A DNA stretch of 64,000 nucleotides from contig SDOA01000005.1 in the NCBI GenBank assembly GCA_004524595.1, positions 1 to 64,000 of the forward strand, given 5' to 3'. The DNA comes from Candidatus Thorarchaeota archaeon. GTDB lineage: Archaea > Asgardarchaeota > Thorarchaeia > Thorarchaeales > Thorarchaeaceae. The notes under the pieces were generated by a model. The model was not told the origin of the DNA. It saw nothing but the letters and a program-made list of their open reading frames with translations, and made no database searches. Both the position numbers and the translations under genes were made by a program. Of the stretch, positions 44,847 through 54,289 are shown piece by piece (the first letter of the stretch is position 1; the number at the start of each line of letters is the position of its first letter).

Positions 44847-45428
44847 ATGGAAACCGATGCTTCGACAAAGAAACGTATCCTTGATTCTGCATACAGAATG
44901 TTTGTGGAGAAAGGATTCCAAGGGAGTTCAATGAGAGATATTGCTAGAGAAGCAGGTATTAAAGCAGGATCAATATACAATCATTTTGAGGGAAAAGAAG
45001 AAGTCTTCGAAGCTGTCTTTATTGAGAGGCACCCTATGTTTAGGATACTTGCAATTCTAGACGGCGTGAAAGGAAGTACCGCTGAGGAACTTCTTACAAA
45101 TGCAGTGAATCAACTCAATAAAGAACTTCATAGAGAACCAGGATTACTCAATCTCTTTTTCGTTGAACTTGTAGAGATGGATGGAAAACATATAAACACA
45201 GCAATTAAGACGAATTTTCCCACTGATTCGCAGTTCATGAAACAGATCTTTACAATGAAATCTGAATTAAGGGATATACGAGAACCTGTTCTTGTAAGAG
45301 CAGTCATTGGCACAATCTTTGCAAATATCATATTTAATTGGTTCATAGGAGAATCCAATTCTAGACGCTGGGGTTCTATATCTGAAATGACAGATGTTCT
45401 TTTACAGGGGATTTTAAAGCCAAAATAG
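44847..45428 (+). CDS. TetR-family regulator
   Basis: The 193-residue protein has the classic N-terminal helix-turn-helix KKRILDSAYRMFVEKGFQGSSMRDIAREAGIKAGSIYNHFEGKEEVF. The C-terminal ligand domain is typical in size, and no ligand can be assigned. The nearby palindrome and the MaoC and methyltransferase genes suggest lipid metabolism. Confidence 0.92.
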   Translation: METDASTKKRILDSAYRMFVEKGFQGSSMRDIAREAGIKAGSIYNHFEGKEEVFEAVFIERHPMFRILAILDGVKGSTAEELLTNAVNQLNKELHREPGLLNLFFVELVEMDGKHINTAIKTNFPTDSQFMKQIFTMKSELRDIREPVLVRAVIGTIFANIIFNWFIGESNSRRWGSISEMTDVLLQGILKPK

Positions 45429-45505
45429 AACAGGGAAAAGAATGTTATCAACTATAATCAGGAGTTCAACAATAAAATTGAGAGAGCCCTTTCAATCTAA
45501 TAGCA

Positions 45506-45928
45506 TTAGATCACCTTCATTAGTGTGACCAATGCTTCTCCATCCAATATCACTTTACTATCTTGGTTCGTACAAGTCGTCTTCAAGGTAATCCGTTCCT
45601 TCTCATCATTTAGCATAATAACCTCTACTCGAGCTTTGATGGTGTCGCCAATCCTTACAGGACCAAGAAATCGCATACTCTGACTCATGTAGATTGTCCC
45701 AGGTCCAGGTAGATGCATACCAATAGCGGTACTAATGAAAGAAGCTGTGAGTAGCCCATGAGCAATTCGACCTCCAAACATTGTTGTCTTAGCCCAATCT
45801 TCATCAAAGTGTAATGGATTATAATCCCCACTAAGGTTTCCGAAGACTTGAATATCCTCCTCAGAAACTGTATGAATTACTTCTGCAGATTGCCCCATCT
45901 TAATATCGGCATATTTTATTACATTCAT
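45506..45928 (-). CDS. MaoC-like (R)-specific enoyl-CoA hydratase
   Basis: The 140-residue hotdog-fold enzyme has the catalytic Asp/His motif SGDYNPLHFDEDWAKTTMFGGRIAHGLLTASF (Asp and His of the FGDxNPxH type), which hydrates enoyl-CoA. The C-terminal strands continue the hotdog fold. It is in a fatty acyl context: a TetR gene opposite, and a KAS III-like remnant directly upstream. Confidence 0.92.
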   Translation of the reverse strand: MNVIKYADIKMGQSAEVIHTVSEEDIQVFGNLSGDYNPLHFDEDWAKTTMFGGRIAHGLLTASFISTAIGMHLPGPGTIYMSQSMRFLGPVRIGDTIKARVEVIMLNDEKERITLKTTCTNQDSKVILDGEALVTLMKVI

Positions 45929-45959
45929 TTTCTTCCCTTCTCTTTACCCCATTTTATGG

Positions 45960-46076
45960 TCATGACGTGTAAGACCAACCAATTTCTGCTGCTGTGAGAA
46001 CAACGAGGTCTCGGTCTTTGATCTTGCCACTTTTCAGATCCTCTGCTTGAGATTCAATTAATTCGTTCCGACCCAT
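45960..46076 (-). pseudogene. Probable C-terminal remnant of a KAS III (FabH)-like enzyme
   Basis: The 38-codon frame ends in LKSGKIKDRDLVVLTAAEIGWSY, close to the C-terminus of KAS III-type enzymes (xSGKIKxGDLVxLxAxGxGxTW). The stop comes just before the expected final strand. The catalytic Cys, His and Asn of the family are absent, so it cannot be functional alone. It may be a decayed gene whose product would have acted with MaoC. Confidence 0.4.
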
Positions 46077-46116
46077 ATGACCTCACTCTTCGAAACATGT
46101 TGGTTGTTCGTAAAGA

Positions 46117-46138
46117 TTAACAAGAGTTCATTTGTTAA
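46117..46138. promoter_or_regulatory. Inverted repeat upstream of the maoC region
   Basis: TTAACAA and TTGTTAA form a perfect 7-8-7 inverted repeat in the promoter area, next to a TATA-like ATATTTAAC. The half-site resembles the methyltransferase/TetR palindrome, which suggests common control. Confidence 0.4.
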
Positions 46139-46227
46139 ATATTCGAAAGCGCTGCGTTTCATTCGTGTAAGTCCCAAGTAATCGATGTCTTAGATACTGT
46201 ATACGCTTCTTTCAAGTGACTGGTCAA

Positions 46228-46359
46228 CTACGGCCACAAATTCTTATTTGATAACCCGTCCAGACGTTCTTTGAAACCTTCAGGGCTAATGATGTCGAGA
46301 TAGATGAGTCCATTTTCGATTCCTTCACAAGAAATGGGCATTGTTAACAGTATATTCAT
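46228..46359 (-). other. Small open frame of 43 codons, unclear
   Basis: It reads MNILLTMPISCEGIEN... and ends with KNLWP. Amino acid composition looks protein-like, but there is no recognisable family. It could be the remains of a gene upstream of the KAS III fragment. The rest of the 45929-46489 gap holds the inverted repeat above and a terminator. Confidence 0.25.
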
Positions 46360-46457
46360 CATTGCATGGCTATGGTAGTGCAGGTATACGAAATTGAGAT
46401 ATTAAAGTTTGAAATATACTTAAACAATACGATATCATTGTTAAATAGAAAAAGGGG

Positions 46458-46476
46458 GAGGAGTCAAAGACCCCTC
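46458..46476 (-). terminator. Terminator after the NosD-like gene
   Basis: On the minus strand GAGGGGTC and GACTCCTC pair around TTT with one mismatch, followed by CCCCTTTTTC. Confidence 0.6.
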
Positions 46477-46489
46477 ATAAAAAAAGATA

Positions 46490-48886
46490 TTATGTCCCGC
46501 GTTTTTTGTAAAGAACTAAGATAACAACGATTACTACTATCGATCCAACTCCACCAACTACAAGGAGCATTGTGGTTGGAAAACCACCACCAGTAGGAGC
46601 TTCAATAGTGACTGTCACTTCATGATAAGCAGTATTACCATAGACATCGGAAACCGCTATGCGAATTGTGTATGTTCCTACAGCTAAATCTGTTATGTTG
46701 GTTAGTAATCCTGTTGAATCAATAGCAAAGTTCACTGTATCATTGACAGCCCATTCTCCAATACCCGAAGGATCAAACGCACTATATTGTTCAGACACTC
46801 CTTTATTGGATTGAATCACGATATGACTAGGTCCGTCAAGTGAAGGTGGTGTGAGGTCTTCTACAATTGCATTAGTAGCATCAGCTAAAGAATGACCTGA
46901 GATATGGTATACCTCCAACTCGATTGTATGAGACCCGTGGGCAAGACCATCCACATTGACTTCAATATCACTGCCATCCCATGGTTCTATCAAAACACTT
47001 TCACTATCAATAAACAACTCATAATGAGAGGGGTTTAGTGCATAGGCCTCCCAGACCAAAGTATTTCCAGTTTCGAGTATCTCATAGTCAATTGATACAG
47101 GTGAAGTCAAATCCAAGCTTCTCGATGGATACAGGTCAACATTCTCATGACCAGTGTCACTTGAGATATTATAGTAACCAGTGTAGTTATAATTATGCCA
47201 CCAATTACCGATTCCAGTGGCATTATTATACCACGTTAGAGGGCCATCTTCGAAAGTACTTCTCTCGAATGCATTCACTTCGTTCCAGCCAATATCGTTT
47301 CCAAAGATAGAGCAGTTGCCGCTGTTGTCCATGTAGATACCGTACAAGTTGTCATAGACTATATTATCTGTGATATTGGATCCGATATTCACAACGTATA
47401 TTCCACCGAGACAGAGATAGACCACATTCTCAGAGAACGTATTGTTGTAGCATTCGTAGGAACCAATTCCGGTTTCGCAGTTATAGATCTCATTCCCAAT
47501 TACCTTATTCCAATCACCCCAAAAATGAATTCCATGGTCTATATGATTGTATATCTGATTATTCGCGATACTACAATCACTATAACCCTCAAGATAGATT
47601 CCTGAAATCCCATTATCATGAATCAGATTCTCTACGATGAACAAGGTTTCGACATCTACAGTATTGAAAACCCGTTCTGTGAATAGCATAATTTCACCAC
47701 CTGAAACTTCGGCATCTCCGTAGACTCCCATGTCTGTATTATTGAAGATATGATTGTTAGTTATTTGAATTCGTTCAGCTTCCTCCATTGAGATTCCATT
47801 TGGAGTATTATTCCAGATTGAGTTATCGGAAATCATCCAGTCAAGGCTCGGACCAAGATATATACCACACATGGCATTGATGATAACCGGCCACCAACCG
47901 TTACCATGAATATCGTTCTGCAAGATCGTTCCATTACTTGAAAAGATAATGTCTATTCCATGGTCAGAATTTCCGTAGATATGGTTATCAAAGATATATG
48001 CCCAGTCAGAAAGCTCAACATAGATACCATTCCGGGCATTATCGTAGATCTCATTTCCAACAACCGCTGCGTGAGGAGATTCATAAAGATGGACCCCGCA
48101 CATGGGACCAAAGTAGAAGAAATTGTCGTGGATGATATTATCTTCAACTGTAAGATAGGAAGAGCTAATTGCCCAGATTCCACTATAGGCGCATTCTGAT
48201 ATTTCATTATGAAAAATTGTCACAAGATGAGAGTTGTAGAGATTTACTCCTGAACCATAGGCCAAAGATGATATATCACAATTCATTATTAATGTATTAT
48301 TAGCCTCATGGAGACCTATACCAGTGCCATAACTATCATAGATGGTGCAATCATCGATAGTTGAACCTTCACAGTGAATAATATAGATACCTTCATCCTC
48401 AATATCCGTAAGTGTGCATCCAATGACTGATAAAGAGTCTATGTCTTCAAGTTCCATCCCAAGATGCACAGTTTCTATCATAGTATCAACAATCGATACT
48501 TGAGGAGCGTCGATAATGCCGATTCCAAACGAGCTCCAAGGTGTAATATCAGATATGTAGCATCCGCGAATCTCGAAGCTCACAGAAACGTGCTGAATCA
48601 TAATGCCAATTACATCTGAAGTGATATTGTACCCTTCTATAATGTAAGGTGTTTCTGGAGATCCGTCTCCGCTCCATTCTTCAATACTAGCCATTTCATG
48701 AAAGGCCGTATCATTCAATATCCAAATTGGATCATGAGCTTCATAGGATGGTTCACTAATTCGTATAGGATCAGGAACCAATCTTGCCTTTCCTTCATCG
48801 AAATCCACCGGTGTAATTATTCCCATGAGAAGGAAAGGAGTTACAAGTAATAGTAAAAGTCCAAATGCTTTATGTGCGTGCTTCAT
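46490..48886 (-). CDS. Secreted NosD-like right-handed beta-helix protein with C-terminal anchor
   Basis: The 798-residue protein has an N-terminal signal peptide (AFGLLLLLVTPFLLMG), then about 20 turns of right-handed parallel beta-helix with PbH1 repeats such as NNHIFNNTDMGVY and DNIVYDNLYGIYMDN (about residues 90-540), an Ig-like beta domain near 590-765, and a C-terminal hydrophobic helix followed by KKRGT. NosD-type proteins bind or modify polysaccharides or other partners at the cell surface. A role in copper handling, known for bacterial NosD, cannot be claimed. Confidence 0.88.
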   Translation of the reverse strand: MKHAHKAFGLLLLLVTPFLLMGIITPVDFDEGKARLVPDPIRISEPSYEAHDPIWILNDTAFHEMASIEEWSGDGSPETPYIIEGYNITSDVIGIMIQHVSVSFEIRGCYISDITPWSSFGIGIIDAPQVSIVDTMIETVHLGMELEDIDSLSVIGCTLTDIEDEGIYIIHCEGSTIDDCTIYDSYGTGIGLHEANNTLIMNCDISSLAYGSGVNLYNSHLVTIFHNEISECAYSGIWAISSSYLTVEDNIIHDNFFYFGPMCGVHLYESPHAAVVGNEIYDNARNGIYVELSDWAYIFDNHIYGNSDHGIDIIFSSNGTILQNDIHGNGWWPVIINAMCGIYLGPSLDWMISDNSIWNNTPNGISMEEAERIQITNNHIFNNTDMGVYGDAEVSGGEIMLFTERVFNTVDVETLFIVENLIHDNGISGIYLEGYSDCSIANNQIYNHIDHGIHFWGDWNKVIGNEIYNCETGIGSYECYNNTFSENVVYLCLGGIYVVNIGSNITDNIVYDNLYGIYMDNSGNCSIFGNDIGWNEVNAFERSTFEDGPLTWYNNATGIGNWWHNYNYTGYYNISSDTGHENVDLYPSRSLDLTSPVSIDYEILETGNTLVWEAYALNPSHYELFIDSESVLIEPWDGSDIEVNVDGLAHGSHTIELEVYHISGHSLADATNAIVEDLTPPSLDGPSHIVIQSNKGVSEQYSAFDPSGIGEWAVNDTVNFAIDSTGLLTNITDLAVGTYTIRIAVSDVYGNTAYHEVTVTIEAPTGGGFPTTMLLVVGGVGSIVVIVVILVLYKKRGT

Positions 48887-48972
48887 TTCATTTTCCTCTT
48901 AAATAAGGGATTATTTTGCTAATAGCTAACCTTCCTTATTAGCTATATGATTAAAAATTCATTCTATTTGAT

Positions 48973-49584
48973 TCAACTTTGTTTGCTCTTTGATTTCCTC
49001 TTCTTCAAGAATCGGTTTATTCCAGTGCCATATGCCAAAAAAAGCATCGTCAGAGAGAGAATAACAATTATTGGATTAGTGAAGTTAGCTCCTATAAGGT
49101 AACCATGAACGAAGGCAAAAGTCAGAACCACATACATCAATCCATGAAGATATCTCCAATATCTCTCGATCTTCATCCTTAGAAGACTAGCTAGAACAGC
49201 AATATATGCCAAATACAAAGCAGGTCTTCCTGCAAGGCTCCAAAAGGTAAGCCAAGATGAAAAATCAGGAATGAACACTAAGAAACTACCAGCATAAATT
49301 GAAAACACTACTGGATGGATAGTGATAGAAATCATTCCAATTATTGCAAAGTAGTGATGAACTCTCATGAATGGCTTTCCGAAAATTTTACGAACTTCTC
49401 GGAGAAAATTGGAGAGGATTGTTGCGAAGAAGATTGATGCATAACCATAGAGTGCTCCAAAACGGACTACGATAAGATAGAGATCAAGTTCTCCTGATGA
49501 TAAAATGATAAATCCTTCTATAATATAAATAATAATTATCGTGAGAAGAATCAAGTATCGTCGGTAATTTTTTTCTTCGGACAT
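48973..49584 (-). CDS. Ferric-reductase-like heme membrane protein
   Basis: About 203 residues from ATG 49584; the longer frame overlaps the DUF362 gene and is not likely real. Six helices carry paired His residues: MRVHHYFAIIGMISITIHP and RYLHGLMYVVLTFAFVHG, spaced like the bis-heme ligands of ferric reductase/YedZ-type domains. There is no flavin domain. It sits 26 bp after the DUF362 gene in the same direction, so a membrane electron-transfer role with an Fe-S partner is likely. Confidence 0.78.
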   Translation of the reverse strand: MSEEKNYRRYLILLTIIIIYIIEGFIILSSGELDLYLIVVRFGALYGYASIFFATILSNFLREVRKIFGKPFMRVHHYFAIIGMISITIHPVVFSIYAGSFLVFIPDFSSWLTFWSLAGRPALYLAYIAVLASLLRMKIERYWRYLHGLMYVVLTFAFVHGYLIGANFTNPIIVILSLTMLFLAYGTGINRFLKKRKSKSKQS

Positions 49585-49609
49585 TATAATCCACTCAATG
49601 TTTTGTAAG

Positions 49610-50830
49610 TTAAAAGAAAGAAGGACCACTTTCATACTGATGCTTTGGTGGTTCGATGACTGCAGTTTCTTTGGCTGGTAATATTTCAATGAGCTTGTAT
49701 TTTGATGAACCCATTCCTCGAGCTTCTCCAAAATTTGCTACCTGATATGGATCCTTCAAGGGACCATGTATCAATTGAAATGGGTGTAATTTGGATTTTA
49801 GATTAGGGTTCACACGCATATACTTCTCTGGTATCTTTTTTAGTATTGATTCATTAACACCCTGCTTGGCAATGAGGTCGAGGGAAGCTGTATCGACAGC
49901 GACAATATCTCGACTAGCTACTATGCCAATATCATCAATCACTACGGGCATAGCCATTCCCAGACAGTCGCAGAAAGGTGTGATATCAAGTAGGAAGTTG
50001 AGATGAAATACCTTCGAGTCATCGAAGCTATCGAGAATGACCTTTGCCGCTGCAGCCATTAATTCCTGAAATGCATCAAAATTCCCAGGGTTGATTGACC
50101 ATCCAGTGACGCCACCATCCGCCTCCACACAGAGCTGTTTACCTCCATGACACTGGTCACATTCATAGAAATTCAGAGACGCCTTTTCGGTCTTATCATT
50201 CCATGTAGGAGCATTTCTTGGACAGGCTTCTCGTAATTTCTCAAGATGTTCTTTTGTCATCTTTTCTTCGTCGAAATATTTGTCACGATCAACAATTCCG
50301 TGAATAGTCTGCCATCTTGTAGGACCGCTATAACCTCCCAAAGCAATATTCTTGAATGCTCCTCCATACCCGCAAGTTCCATGTCCCTTTGAGTGTGCCA
50401 AGTTCACAAGAACATCAGCATCAAGTAGAGTTCCAGCAGCAAGGAGATTCTTTGCTCCTTCAACATCGACCTTCTTCTTTGTAACATATCCATCCTTGAT
50501 ACCTGCAATTGGAATGATGGGGCAACCACAGGTCTCTTGAGTATACCCACGATATGCAGCATTATAAACTGAGGTGGGATTATCTGTAACAAATGGAAAA
50601 GCGCCCTGTTTCTTGATTGCTTCTACAATTCGCCTTACAAAGAACACGGGAACTGTCTGATAGCCATCTGAAAAACCAAGATGCATCTTGACAGCTACCT
50701 TATCCCTCTTCTTAATAGTAGTCAGGTCGAGATGTTCAAGTATCTTGTCCAACTTCTCACTCATATTTGCAAATCGCGATGGAACACCGGAAATGGTTGA
50801 TCCAAAGTAGACCTCAGGTATTATTGCCAT
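49610..50830 (-). CDS. DUF362-family iron-sulfur-type protein
   Basis: The 406-residue protein has the DUF362 pattern: VAVKMHLGFSDGYQTVPVFFVRRIVEAI at residues 45-75, LAHSKGHGTCGYGGAFKNIALGG, and DIVAVDTASLDLIAKQ. Cys clusters (YECDQCHGG; FCDCLGM) could ligate a metal cluster, but the two full ferredoxin CxxCxxC motifs of the longest members are not present. The function of the family is not settled. It is probably in one unit with the heme membrane protein. Confidence 0.85.
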   Translation of the reverse strand: MAIIPEVYFGSTISGVPSRFANMSEKLDKILEHLDLTTIKKRDKVAVKMHLGFSDGYQTVPVFFVRRIVEAIKKQGAFPFVTDNPTSVYNAAYRGYTQETCGCPIIPIAGIKDGYVTKKKVDVEGAKNLLAAGTLLDADVLVNLAHSKGHGTCGYGGAFKNIALGGYSGPTRWQTIHGIVDRDKYFDEEKMTKEHLEKLREACPRNAPTWNDKTEKASLNFYECDQCHGGKQLCVEADGGVTGWSINPGNFDAFQELMAAAAKVILDSFDDSKVFHLNFLLDITPFCDCLGMAMPVVIDDIGIVASRDIVAVDTASLDLIAKQGVNESILKKIPEKYMRVNPNLKSKLHPFQLIHGPLKDPYQVANFGEARGMGSSKYKLIEILPAKETAVIEPPKHQYESGPSFF

Positions 50831-51014
50831 TATCAGACCTCTTTAGTTCGCACGACATAATAAGCCATTCAAATAAGTATGACTATCTATGTTGACGAAT
50901 GAAGTTGTAGAAAGTATGAAAGGGATTCTAGTTTTCAACGTTTCCTATTTTGAACTAACCTTACTCATCCTGTACTGCTAGTATGCAATTTATTCTGTTA
51001 TTGTAGTTGTAGAT

Positions 51015-52265
51015 TTACGATTTCTTAATTCTCTTGGTCAGTGATGATAAATCTAAGAACACATCATCTATTTGCATTTCTGCATCCATTGCTGTATTCA
51101 AAGGTGGTCCCTGTTCAATGTCTATACCAGAAGTATACTCAAAGACCTCACTCAATTTAGAGTTTATAAATAAGAATAGCTTGGATAGTGGGAGGTCCAT
51201 GGGACATGTATCTTGACACTGTCCACAATTAACACAAGAATCTGCAACATGTGCAAGCCTCGTAAGTGGGAAAAGTGTACTAGGTGGAATTACTCCAGCC
51301 TCAAGGAAGTCCCTATCAGCTTCTAACAGACAATCTTCGCAATAGCAAATCGGACACGCGTCTCTGCAACCATAGCATTTGATACATTTATTAAATTCAT
51401 TAATCCAATATGCCAGTTTCTCAGAATGACTCATATCCAAGATAGGACCGAAATCACGCTCTCTCTGGTTATAGGATTTTTCAATCTCAATTTTATTCTT
51501 CTCTTCTCGAAGTTTAATGCTAGTGGGTTCAGGTGCGTCTACCTTAATGTAACCCTTGCTAATAGCCAAGTCTACAAGAGATTTACCTTTCTCAGAACAT
51601 ATTTCAATGAAAGTTCCAGGCGTTTCTTCTGATTCAGTCCCCCACTTCCCGCATGCCAAATCAGCGAATGTTGGAATTTTAATCACACATCGTGTACAAT
51701 TATCTCTTAGACCAATACCTTTCTTCTGCAATTTCGATAGCTCTATAGACTTGCTCTTGCCATCTTTGAGGTATATGGTAAGTTTGCCTTCATCAATATC
51801 TTCCTTGATAACATCGTCGGGATTTACCTTGAATTCTTCACGGAATATCATTCGAGCAATCGCAGGAGAGATTGTGCCGCTACAATTTAGACCTATCAGA
51901 ATTAAATTATCTACATCAATCTGCTTCCTCTTCTGTAGCTCAATAATTGCTCTGATATCACAGGGTTTCCCAACAACTGCCAATTTTTTGGATGCACCTC
52001 CGTCGAGATATTCTTTTAGAAAACGGGCAATATTTGGTATTGAACAATGAAGAGACCCAGCTGTATCAATGATATCATCAGGATTTGTGATAAGTACAGG
52101 GATACCAGAGAAACGATCACCATTCTTGGCTCTGACGGTAACGACACCATCAACATGGCTAGTTGCAAGGGCACACTTGAGAATGGAAGACACAGCTCCT
52201 CCGGATTCTCCTCGTTTCAATATACTCTCATCAAGAGAGCGAGCAATGTACAGTGTATGACTCAT
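51015..52265 (-). CDS. fdhB: FrhB/FdhB-type F420- or flavin-dependent subunit with Fe-S clusters
   Basis: The 416-residue protein has the FrhB N-terminal domain (SGGAVSSILKCALAT, AVVGKPCDIRAI, LIGLNCSGTISP) and metal motif RDNCTRCVIKIPTFADLACGKWG. In the C-terminal part two ferredoxin-type motifs are seen: CIKCYGCRDACPICYC and CVNCGQCQDTCPMDLP. In methanogens FdhB passes electrons from FdhA to F420. It overlaps fdhA by 4 bp. Confidence 0.92.
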   Translation of the reverse strand: MSHTLYIARSLDESILKRGESGGAVSSILKCALATSHVDGVVTVRAKNGDRFSGIPVLITNPDDIIDTAGSLHCSIPNIARFLKEYLDGGASKKLAVVGKPCDIRAIIELQKRKQIDVDNLILIGLNCSGTISPAIARMIFREEFKVNPDDVIKEDIDEGKLTIYLKDGKSKSIELSKLQKKGIGLRDNCTRCVIKIPTFADLACGKWGTESEETPGTFIEICSEKGKSLVDLAISKGYIKVDAPEPTSIKLREEKNKIEIEKSYNQRERDFGPILDMSHSEKLAYWINEFNKCIKCYGCRDACPICYCEDCLLEADRDFLEAGVIPPSTLFPLTRLAHVADSCVNCGQCQDTCPMDLPLSKLFLFINSKLSEVFEYTSGIDIEQGPPLNTAMDAEMQIDDVFLDLSSLTKRIKKS

Positions 52266-54289
52266 TTTGACACCTCCAATCTAACAGCACATACTTTGTA
52301 TTCAGGCATGCCACAATTTGGATCTAAAACCGGATTCGTTACCTTGTTCGCGCAAGCCTCGCTGAAATGAAACGGCAAAAACACAAAGCCCTCAGGAACA
52401 GCATCAGTCAAAAGAGCTTCAACTACAACACTTCCACGTTTAGTGGTTAAAGTCACATTCGTGCCATTCTTAATATTTTGAAGAGCTGCATCTTTTGGAT
52501 TAACCTCGAAATAGGCCTTTGATACTTCAGCATCCAACTTTGGAGTTCTACGACTCATTGTCCCTGTATGATAATGGAAGATGCTACGTCCAGTTGAGAG
52601 AATAAACGGATATTCTTTGTCAGGTAATTCTGCGGGAGGGATAAACTTCACAACTTGAAGATGCCCCAGACCATCTGGGGTATTGAATTTCTCTGTAAAG
52701 AACGTGCTTGTACCAGGATGTTCCTCAGTTGGACACGGCCACTGGATTCCACCTAAGGTTGCCTCTAAGCGCTCATAGGTAATACCCTTGTAAGGAGGTA
52801 CAACACGTCTGATCTCTTCGAAAATCTCTCTTGGTGATGAGAAATTAAATTTCTCCTTATAGCCCATTCGTTCTGCGACTTGGACTACAATCCACCAATC
52901 CGGTCTTGCCAGTCCAGGAGGTTCCAACAGTTGATTTATTTTTTGAACTCTTCTATCAACATAAGCATGGATACCTTCTCGTTCAACCCATGTGCTTGCA
53001 GGTAATACTACATCAGCTAATTGAGCAGTTTCAGTGGGAAAAATATCCTGAACGATTAACAGCTCCTTTGATTGAAGCGCAGTCTTCACGTTATCGATGT
53101 CAGGTATCGCCATCATGGGATTGGTTCCAACTATCCAAAGGTACTTGACTTGCTCAATCATCTTCGTATATGGAAGTCCAGGTTTGTCAGGAAGATTCTC
53201 AACACTCCAAAGTTCTTCGAACTTTTTATGGGCACCAGCATCTACCCTCTGAAATCCGGGATAGAACACATTAAGACAGCCCATATCTCCAGTACCTTCT
53301 CCGTTAATCTGACCTCGGGTTGGGCACAAGCCAGTACCAGGTCTACCATATTGACCTGTTATCAGAGCTAGAGTAGCTAGAGCCTTTATCCCATCAGTCC
53401 CAGAAATATGCTGATTTAATCCTTGATTATATAGTACTGAACCAATTTTAGCTTTGGCAAACAGCTTTGCTGCTTTCTTCAGATCATCAATATGTACCCC
53501 GCAAACATTAACTAAATCATTGAGATCTAATGAATTAAGATACTCCCGTAAAGGTTCTATACCAACTGTCCTCGTTTCAATGAATTCTTTGTTTTCCAGA
53601 CCTTGGTCAATGATTATTTTCATCATAGCATTGATAACTGCTACATCAGTACCGGAGTTTAACTTGAGATGAACATCACTCAGCTCTCTTGCTGTCGCGC
53701 TTTTTCTGGGATCCATAACAATTACTTTAGCACCTTTTACTTTTGCTTGGAGAGCCCTCTTATACATTAAAGGAAAAGTTTCCTTCAGATTGATTCCAAC
53801 GAGAAGAATGCAATCAGCCTTCTCGAGATCAAGCAAATTGATGGGCATAACTCCAGAACCAACAACAGGACCGAGACCAGCTGCAGTTGATGAGTGGCAT
53901 AGACGACCACAATACTCCACATTGTTTGTCTTCATTACTACGCGTGTGAACTTCTGTAAGACATACGCATCTTCATTGGTATTCTTTCCTGATGCAAGCA
54001 GTCCAAATTCATTTAGCCCTGCTTGTTTCAATTTCGATGCAATATAATCAAATGCTTCATCCCAGCTACATTCAACTAATCTGCCAGACTTTCGAATCAT
54101 GGGAGTCTTTAGTCTGTCTTCCGCATAGAGAAATTGATATGCATTACGTCCTTTTGGACAATTACCTCCTTCGTTGACTGGATGATCTGATTGCGGTTCT
54201 TGGCCAATAATTTTGCCATCTTCAATTACAAGATAGATACCACATCCACAGCTGCAATATGGACAAATCGTCTGCTCATACTGGACCAA
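52262..54289 (-). CDS. fdhA: Formate dehydrogenase-type molybdopterin oxidoreductase (FdhA)
   Basis: The 675-residue enzyme has an N-terminal [4Fe-4S] motif CPYCSCGCGIYL...GGNCPKGRN and the molybdopterin domains. The catalytic position is Cys in YCGRLCHSSTAAGL, so the enzyme does not use selenocysteine here. Gly-rich GDMGCLN and DVVLPASTWVEREG are typical of the family. The start TTG 54289 follows the mvhD stop directly, with GGAGG seven bases upstream. Formate is the most likely substrate, but other family members act on other compounds. Confidence 0.92.
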   Translation of the reverse strand: MVQYEQTICPYCSCGCGIYLVIEDGKIIGQEPQSDHPVNEGGNCPKGRNAYQFLYAEDRLKTPMIRKSGRLVECSWDEAFDYIASKLKQAGLNEFGLLASGKNTNEDAYVLQKFTRVVMKTNNVEYCGRLCHSSTAAGLGPVVGSGVMPINLLDLEKADCILLVGINLKETFPLMYKRALQAKVKGAKVIVMDPRKSATARELSDVHLKLNSGTDVAVINAMMKIIIDQGLENKEFIETRTVGIEPLREYLNSLDLNDLVNVCGVHIDDLKKAAKLFAKAKIGSVLYNQGLNQHISGTDGIKALATLALITGQYGRPGTGLCPTRGQINGEGTGDMGCLNVFYPGFQRVDAGAHKKFEELWSVENLPDKPGLPYTKMIEQVKYLWIVGTNPMMAIPDIDNVKTALQSKELLIVQDIFPTETAQLADVVLPASTWVEREGIHAYVDRRVQKINQLLEPPGLARPDWWIVVQVAERMGYKEKFNFSSPREIFEEIRRVVPPYKGITYERLEATLGGIQWPCPTEEHPGTSTFFTEKFNTPDGLGHLQVVKFIPPAELPDKEYPFILSTGRSIFHYHTGTMSRRTPKLDAEVSKAYFEVNPKDAALQNIKNGTNVTLTTKRGSVVVEALLTDAVPEGFVFLPFHFSEACANKVTNPVLDPNCGMPEYKVCAVRLEVSK

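Noticed and set aside
52262..54289. Possible selenocysteine formate dehydrogenase
   Set aside because: The catalytic place is a normal Cys codon in RLCHSS, and no in-frame TGA interrupts the gene.
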